From the NCBI GenBank assembly GCA_027625915.1, contig JANTQA010000072.1:3782001-3846000 (forward strand): a stretch of DNA of 64,000 nucleotides, written 5' to 3'. This DNA is from Anaeramoeba flamelloides. Lineage: Eukaryota > Metamonada > Anaeramoebidae. Each line of letters starts with the position of its first letter. Position 1 is the first letter of the stretch. The notes below the pieces were generated by a model. It saw nothing but the letters and a program-made list of their open reading frames with translations, searched no databases and had not been told where the DNA came from. Shown here piece after piece: positions 58,801 to 64,000 of the stretch. A program made the position numbers and the translations under genes.

Positions 58801-61800
58801 GGAATTCTTAAATTTTTATTTAGGAATTTTATTAAAGACTCAAAAATAAGTTTATTACACACTAAGGCTAATAAGTATAATGAATCTTTTTTTATAATAA
58901 TATTGAAAATATTATTTTTTTTATAATAATATTCGAAATATTATTATTTTTTAATTCAGATATAAAGATTTTGCCGATTATTTTCATAGGCTGAGCAATT
59001 CCATCGAAAATGGTCTAAATCTTCAATAATTTCTAAATTTTTTTATTTTTTTACATAATTCACAATATTTTAATTTATTTTTAATTATAACATAATAATA
59101 CTTGTTTAGGTAATTTATAAAATTTCGAAGTTTTAAAATTGAAGTTGAACCCTTCCATTTTAAATATCTTTTGTATTTAGGGTTTTTTTTTTTTAAGAAA
59201 CAAACCGAAAATTTCCTAATTTAGCTTTTTGTTAATTTTAGAAATTAAAAAAAAGCCTAATTACATTTCTAACTTGAACTGTTTTCTAAATTTTTAATTC
59301 TGAAATTTTCTCGTTCATTTTCTAGTTATTTTAAATTTTTCGAATACCAATTAATATTTTCTGATTCTTTTTTTCTAAAAGGGAGATAATTAATTAATTC
59401 ACCAAAATCGAGGATTTTTAATTTTTGAATTAACTTAAATCTTCTTTTATATATCGTTATTCTGAAAGGATCAATTTTTACTTCTGTTTTATAAATAAGC
59501 CTAGGGGAGTGTGGATTGATTAACAAAAATTTTGTTATTTTTTTTTATTAATCCAATATATCAATATCTTGAAAATCTTTTTTTGTAGAATCAAATATTT
59601 CTAACCCATATAATAATTGGCTATGTAATATAGCTTTAAAAAATTGAATTTTTAATCCATTAGAAAAATTTTTTGTTATAAGATATTGATTAATTTTTTG
59701 AAATTGGTCATAACTTTATCTAGGTTTAATTTTTAATGAGTTTTATTTAATAAGCCAAATACCAAGATATGAAATTTCCTTTGGAATTAAAGTTTTTTTA
59801 GTTTTATCATTTTTGGAATTCATTCCGAAATCTCTGATTATTTTATAGATTTTTTCGAATTAATAATTAATTTCTCTTAATGATCCTTTCATAAGTAAAA
59901 TTAGATCATCTGCAGACATTTTGACATGTAATGTCAATAATTTGACTTTTTTCTAAGAGAAAATGAGAAATAAATCCAAATAATTAAGGAGATAATGGAT
60001 CTCTCTGATAAACACCAATTCCTTCTTTTGGTTAATAAGCAAATAAATATTTTACAATAATTTCATTTTTTATAAATTTTTTAATTGAATAATAAATCAG
60101 CGAATGATGAATAGAGTCAATTTTTTTTTTTGGATATATCTATTGTAACGATACAAATATTTTCTTTCTTAAATTTTTTTTTTATTTTTTTTTTGAATTC
60201 AATAAGTTTAGAACTGCAATTCTGGCATCTAATTTTTTTTTGAATCCAAATTGTTTTTTTGAAACTAAACTCTTTTTCAATAAAAGGGAATCAGTTTTAT
60301 TGAAGAAATAGAACGCATTCTATGAGTTTAATTAATTATTCTTCTCAAACTAAAATTTCAATTTTTTAATCAAAATCATTTTTTCTCATTTTGGTAAATA
60401 GAAATTTTTTTGTATTTTGCTTTTTTACTTTTTTTTTTGTTTTTTCTTTTATTTTTTTATTAAAAAATTTAATTTGAAAAAAAAAATGTTTGAAACTCAA
60501 AATTAACATAAAGAAAAGTGAGGCGTTGTATGTTCTTATGTAAAATCCATACATTTACAAGTAAAAAATCTTATTGTAAACAATTTAAATTTTCCAAAGA
60601 AATTGAGAAATTTTGCACGAGAAATTACCAATATTAAAGTAACCAAAAATTTTTTAACATTTTTTTTTTTTGAAATTTATGGTTTGTTCAGACTTTTCTT
60701 TAGTGATTATCGACTCCAATACAAAGCTTATTATTTCTCTCATTTCTAAACAATCTAAGTTTGGTTGATTCTTAAAAATAAAGTCACTTTTTCATTTTTG
60801 GCTGGGACCCTTTGGGTGAAATGGAGTTTAAAATCAAGATTTTTAATTTTATTTAAAAAGAAGTATACTTCCTATCTATTCTTTGTAAATTTAAAATCAA
60901 GATTGATTAATTATTTTTACTTTAAGATGATTTTCAGAATTATTAATGGTAATGGAACTTTTTTTTTCTTTAAAGGTCAATTTACCAAAGATAAGCAAAA
61001 TATTTAATTTTCAAAATTTTTACAAAAAACAATTGTAATGAATCAAAGTAATTTTATTTTTACAAAACAATTTTTCGATTTTTCTTCTTTTTTTTTTTGA
61101 TAGTTTAAAGTATTTAAATTAAATACATAATTGAAACGATCAAAACAACAGAAAAATATTATTACAATGGTGATTTTCAATATGTTAACATGTTCAAAAA
61201 GATAGTTAATAATGTTAATATATTTAAAATCAGAATCGCATGTCTTTATTTCAAAAATTTTTTTAAAAAAAGTTATTAATCCAAACTTGTCTACAGAATT
61301 ATACTTAAAAAAAATATTATTCATAAAATTTAATCTTTGAATTTAAAAAACTCTCTTATTTTGAGAATCGTAATTCTAATGAATTTGTCCAATTCATTAA
61401 AAGAAAAAATTAAAAAATACAATATAAAAAAAAAAAAATAATAATGACTTAAATATATTAATAATACAATAAAATGAATAAAAAAAAAACTAATTAAACA
61501 ATAGGTGGGGCATTTGATCATGCTGATAGATTATTCCAATCTATAGCAAAAACATATAAAGCAGCGTCCGGCGAAAATATGAGCGATGTAAAAGAATTGA
61601 TACCTGAGTTTTTTTATATGCCAGAGTTTTTAAAAAATCAAAATAAATATTATTTTGGTAAAAAGGCTTCTAATCGAGAAATTGTTGATGATGTGGAATT
61701 GCCTCCATGGGCAAATAATGATCCATATGAATTTATAAGGATCAATAGAATGGCACTAGAATCTGATTATGTGAGTGAACATCTGCATGAATGGATTGAT

Positions 61801-62931
61801 TTAATTTTTGGATATAAGCAAAGAGGCGAGGAAGCAGCGAAGGCGTTGAATGTCTTTTATTATTTAACGTATGTTGGTGCTGTCAATCTGGATAAAATTG
61901 AAGATGAAGTAGAAAAGACATCAATTATTGCACAAATTAATAATTTTGGACAAACACCTATCCAATTATTTAAAAAGCCACATCCAAAAAAGAAAATTAA
62001 TAAGAAAAAAAAAAAATTAGTTATCTCTTCAAATCCAAATTCACTTGAATCAGAAATTGTTCATGAATACACTGAAGCTATTGGCAATATTGATATAAAT
62101 ACAAATAATCAAGTTTATTGCCTTGGAGAAAAAAAATTACTAATCCCAAACACTTTCAAATATATATCTTGGAATAATTCAGACCATTCGCTTCGGTTTA
62201 AAACACTTGAAGGGGATTACGATTTAAAAGTATATGAAAATATGCATTTGGGCAAAATTAACTCAGTAGCTGTTGCAGATTGTGGTAAATTGGTAGTTAC
62301 CGGCGGCACTGATTCGGTGATTAATTTCTGGAGAAACAAATATATAAGAAACAAGCAAACTTTAGTTTTGATTAACACTTTTATTGGCCATAAAAGCGAA
62401 ATTACATCCTTAGCGATTTCAAAAGAATTGATGATAATAGTTTCTGGATCAAAAGATAATTCTTGTATCATTTGGGATATTGGGAATTTGATCTTTTTAA
62501 GAAAACTTGAAAATTTTTCAAACACAATTTGCGATATACAAATAAACCATTCGACAGGCGAAATCATTGCTTGCTCAAATTCAGAATTGAAAATTTGGAC
62601 AATAAATGGGAATTTGCTTGCCAAATTGCAGAATGTTAAAATACCAATTACCTGTATCAAAATGACAAATATGGGCGAACATAATAATGATCATGTTTAT
62701 ATCACAGGCCACATCGACGGATCAATCTCCTTTTGGGCACTGATACATAAAAATGGCATTCGTTCTTTTAAACAAATATTTGTAAAAAAGATTTCAAATG
62801 TTAAAATTTCTGCATTGTACGTCTCATTTAATAATCAAATTTTATATACTGGGGATCAGAATGGTAATTTATTATCTTGGAAAATTCCGAATAACGAACA
62901 AAATCTAAAAAAAAATTATGATTTGCTTTAA
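49809..62931 (+). CDS. ALFY/LvsA-type BEACH-WD40 protein (3278 aa); exons 49809-58218 and 61505-62931
   Basis: BEACH proteins are giant scaffolds for membrane traffic and autophagy. The order here is a long helical N-terminal region; a concanavalin-like domain at about 988-1165 (SYSISLWFYLDYF, NQWYHLVLVHQKS, CSLYINGEF); more helical repeats; a Lys/Glu/Asn tract at about 2337-2447; a PH-BEACH domain at about 2530-2660 (FNCSRITELDSTVAICLIS); the BEACH domain at about 2686-2965 ([91 protein letters not shown]); and C-terminal WD40 repeats. The PH-BEACH part is closest to ALFY/WDFY3 and LvsA, but no FYVE finger follows the WD40 repeats. A GTATGT donor after FQ and a TAG acceptor at 61502-61504 rebuild the BEACH block FQGGAFDHADRLF. 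Stop TAA. Confidence 0.93.
56815..57150 (+). repeat. GAAAAA/GAAAAT hexamer tract encoding Lys-Glu-Asn repeats
   Basis: Near-perfect hexanucleotide repetition encodes alternating EK and EN pairs between the helical region and the PH-BEACH domain. It is likely a charged single helix or coiled linker. Confidence 0.9.
58427..58800. repeat. Hairpin repeat with duplicated arm and CCTAGGCAC end
   Basis: The left arm 58427-58480 is the inverse of two consecutive, roughly 45-48 bp right-arm copies (58551-58597 and 58595-58641), each containing TTCACAAATAAAATAGAAAA. The outer words CGTTAGG and CCTAACG are exact inverses. The downstream block to 58800 ends in CCTAGGCACTTGACGACACT followed by CCACGGAACTTC. 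The 8640-8935 copy is its reverse complement. Confidence 0.7.
59326..60265 (-). pseudogene. Decayed non-LTR retrotransposon reverse transcriptase, copy A
   Basis: Reading the minus strand, recognisable reverse-transcriptase blocks appear in the proper order but in shifting frames. They are QFGFKKKLDARIAVLNLL (motif 2a), IVTIDIS...DSIHH (motif A), GIGVYQRDPLSP followed by a stop and LFGF (motif B), SADDLILLMKG (active-site motif C, with Ala where Tyr or Phe is usual before Ala-Asp-Asp in the family), and YLGIW. A thumb-like region with LLYGLEIF follows. At least three frameshifts, mostly at A runs, and several TAA and one TAG stop interrupt it, so it is inactive. Its orientation is opposite to the host BEACH gene. 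Nothing like an RNase H or endonuclease domain was recognised. Confidence 0.8.
60266..60840 (-). mobile_element. Upstream part of non-LTR relic A
   Basis: Continuous with the reverse transcriptase remnant and aligned with 38098-38690. Its minus-strand frames preserve FFNK..SLLLKKSLVSKK just before QFGF, as expected for the fingers region, and further upstream a Lys-rich and hydrophobic stretch is shared with the 38-kb copy. Confidence 0.65.
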
Positions 62932-64000
62932 TGGTTTAATATTTAGAATGATATTATTAGTTTTTTTGCTTTTTTTTTTTTTTTTCATTTATTTTTTCAA
63001 AATAATAAAAGATTTTAATACTTAAAATAATCTTTTCGTTTTTTTGAGTTTTGGTAACTTTTAAAAATCAAAATTAAAATTTTTTAAGGTATCAGTACTC
63101 TAAGAAAACAAGTGTAAATTTTTAAATTATGTTATTGGTGATATTCTCTACCTACAAATTTTCAGATGCGAGGTATAAAAAATCTGATAGATAAAGTAAA
63201 TAAGAAAAGAACATTTTTTCATTGAGATCAATGTTTTTTTTCAATTTTTTTGATTGAGAAAACATTTAAATTCATTTTATTTCTCAAATTATAAATTGTT
63301 TTTACATTTTTTATTTCAATTTTCCATCATTATTACACAATGACAAAGTCTTTGTTGTCAAGAATATTAATGTAAAGTTTTTTTTTTTTTCTTTTTTGTG
63401 ATAAAACTTTTGGATAACCAAAAAATTGATTTATTCAACATCTTAAAAAATATTTGTATTGCTTTTAAGAAGGGTAGTTATAACAATTAAAGATTATTCA
63501 AACCATTTACAAATATTTTACTAAGAAATTGAGTTTTTGTATTACAGTCTGAAATTTATTTTTTAAAAATAAAATTTTCTTGAAGATATTTAGGAAATTT
63601 GTAATTTTATCCTCAAAATTCAAAATCAATTTTTTTTCTGCCAAAAATGAATTGAATTGTTAAAAGGATTCTGTTGAACAAGACCAAACAATTTGTTAAA
63701 AATACTTTTGCAAAATTGTAAAGTATTTTGCAATTGTTAATTTTTTGACAATCAGAAAATAACTTTTTAAAACATTTAAATAATAAATTTTTTTTTGAAT
63801 AATAGATCTCAATTTCATGGATAAACTTATGTTAAACTTCTATCATATATTCCTTTATTAAATTTCCTATGGTTTTATTGGCTGAGATTTGAATTGAAAT
63901 ATTAATGAAATAAATTATAATAAAAAATTTGCTCTCGATATCAAGACTTCCCAATATAAAAATAAAAATATGTTTTCCAATTCCCAAGAATTAACGGTAT
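62932..64000. other. 3' flank of the BEACH gene, no gene recognised
   Basis: AT-rich DNA with T runs (62971-62986, 63379-63390). No coding signature or strong repeat was seen in the last 1.07 kb. Confidence 0.6.

Larger units (their letters stand above)
58219..61504 (+). other. BEACH-gene intron, 3286 bp, with non-LTR relic
   Basis: Phase-1 GT-AG intron inside the BEACH domain, starting with GTATGT and a T-run. Holds the hairpin repeat at 58427-58800 and the antisense reverse transcriptase relic with its upstream sequence at 59326-60840. Short open stretches at 61043-61521 (minus) are unassigned. Confidence 0.85.

Noticed and set aside
59326-60265. Alternative genetic code (TAA as Gln), suggested by repeated in-frame TAA in the reverse transcriptase relic
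   Set aside because: All seven intact genes end in TAA, and the relic also has a TAG and several frameshifts, so decay explains it better.
1-64000. Dictyostelium as the source organism
   Set aside because: Base composition and poly-Asn/Gln tracts fit, but introns of 1.6-4.7 kb and the decayed repeat landscape do not match its compact genes.

Overview
The window is nuclear DNA from a very AT-rich eukaryote (roughly 20% G+C by eye) with long homopolymer runs, spliceosomal GT-AG introns and proteins full of Lys/Glu, Asn and Gln low-complexity tracts. Protein style (K/E/N-rich linkers, large HECT and BEACH proteins) suggests an amoeboid protist; an Anaeramoeba-like organism is my best guess. Introns of 1.6 to 4.7 kb argue against Dictyostelium. 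The code looks standard: all seven recognised genes end in TAA. No tRNA, rRNA, CRISPR array or bacterial gene was seen.

Layout: 1-4063 has no gene but holds an 84-bp-arm inverted repeat. 4064-6565 (+) is an RBM42-type RNA-binding protein split by a 1.6-kb intron. 6566-9533 is intergenic and carries a decayed non-LTR reverse transcriptase. 9534-15437 (-) is an intronless 1967-aa HECT ubiquitin ligase of the TRIP12/UFD4 type. 15438-18750 is intergenic with an isolated DNA topoisomerase II fragment. 18751-24454 (-) is the nucleoporin/SEACAT WD40 protein Seh1, split by a 4.7-kb intron that contains a transposon-like element with CGCGAT-rich inverted ends. 26293-30711 (-) is a FANCM/Mph1-type helicase. 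34661-35548 (-) is a compact three-exon RING-DUF1232 (RNF170-like) protein. 38928-40433 (-) is a seven-helix membrane protein resembling gustatory-receptor-like (GRL) proteins, with clearly raised G+C. 40434-49808 is a 9.4-kb gene-poor stretch with a large foldback element (43758-44350). 49809-62931 (+) is a 3278-aa ALFY/LvsA-type BEACH protein; its 3.3-kb intron splits the BEACH domain and holds another decayed non-LTR element.

The genes are housekeeping or regulatory functions (ubiquitination, nuclear pore, DNA repair, splicing, membrane traffic) with no shared pathway or operon. The noncoding DNA is largely a patchwork of old dispersed repeats: non-LTR relics at 7.6, 38 and 60 kb, a roughly 200-bp family in three copies, hairpin-forming AGGTTTTTT/CCTAGGCAC repeats, and several more diverged pairs. 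The most original observations are the protist GRL candidate, the large foldback and CGCGAT elements, the related non-LTR relics, and transposon-filled introns beside introns of 126 and 177 bp.
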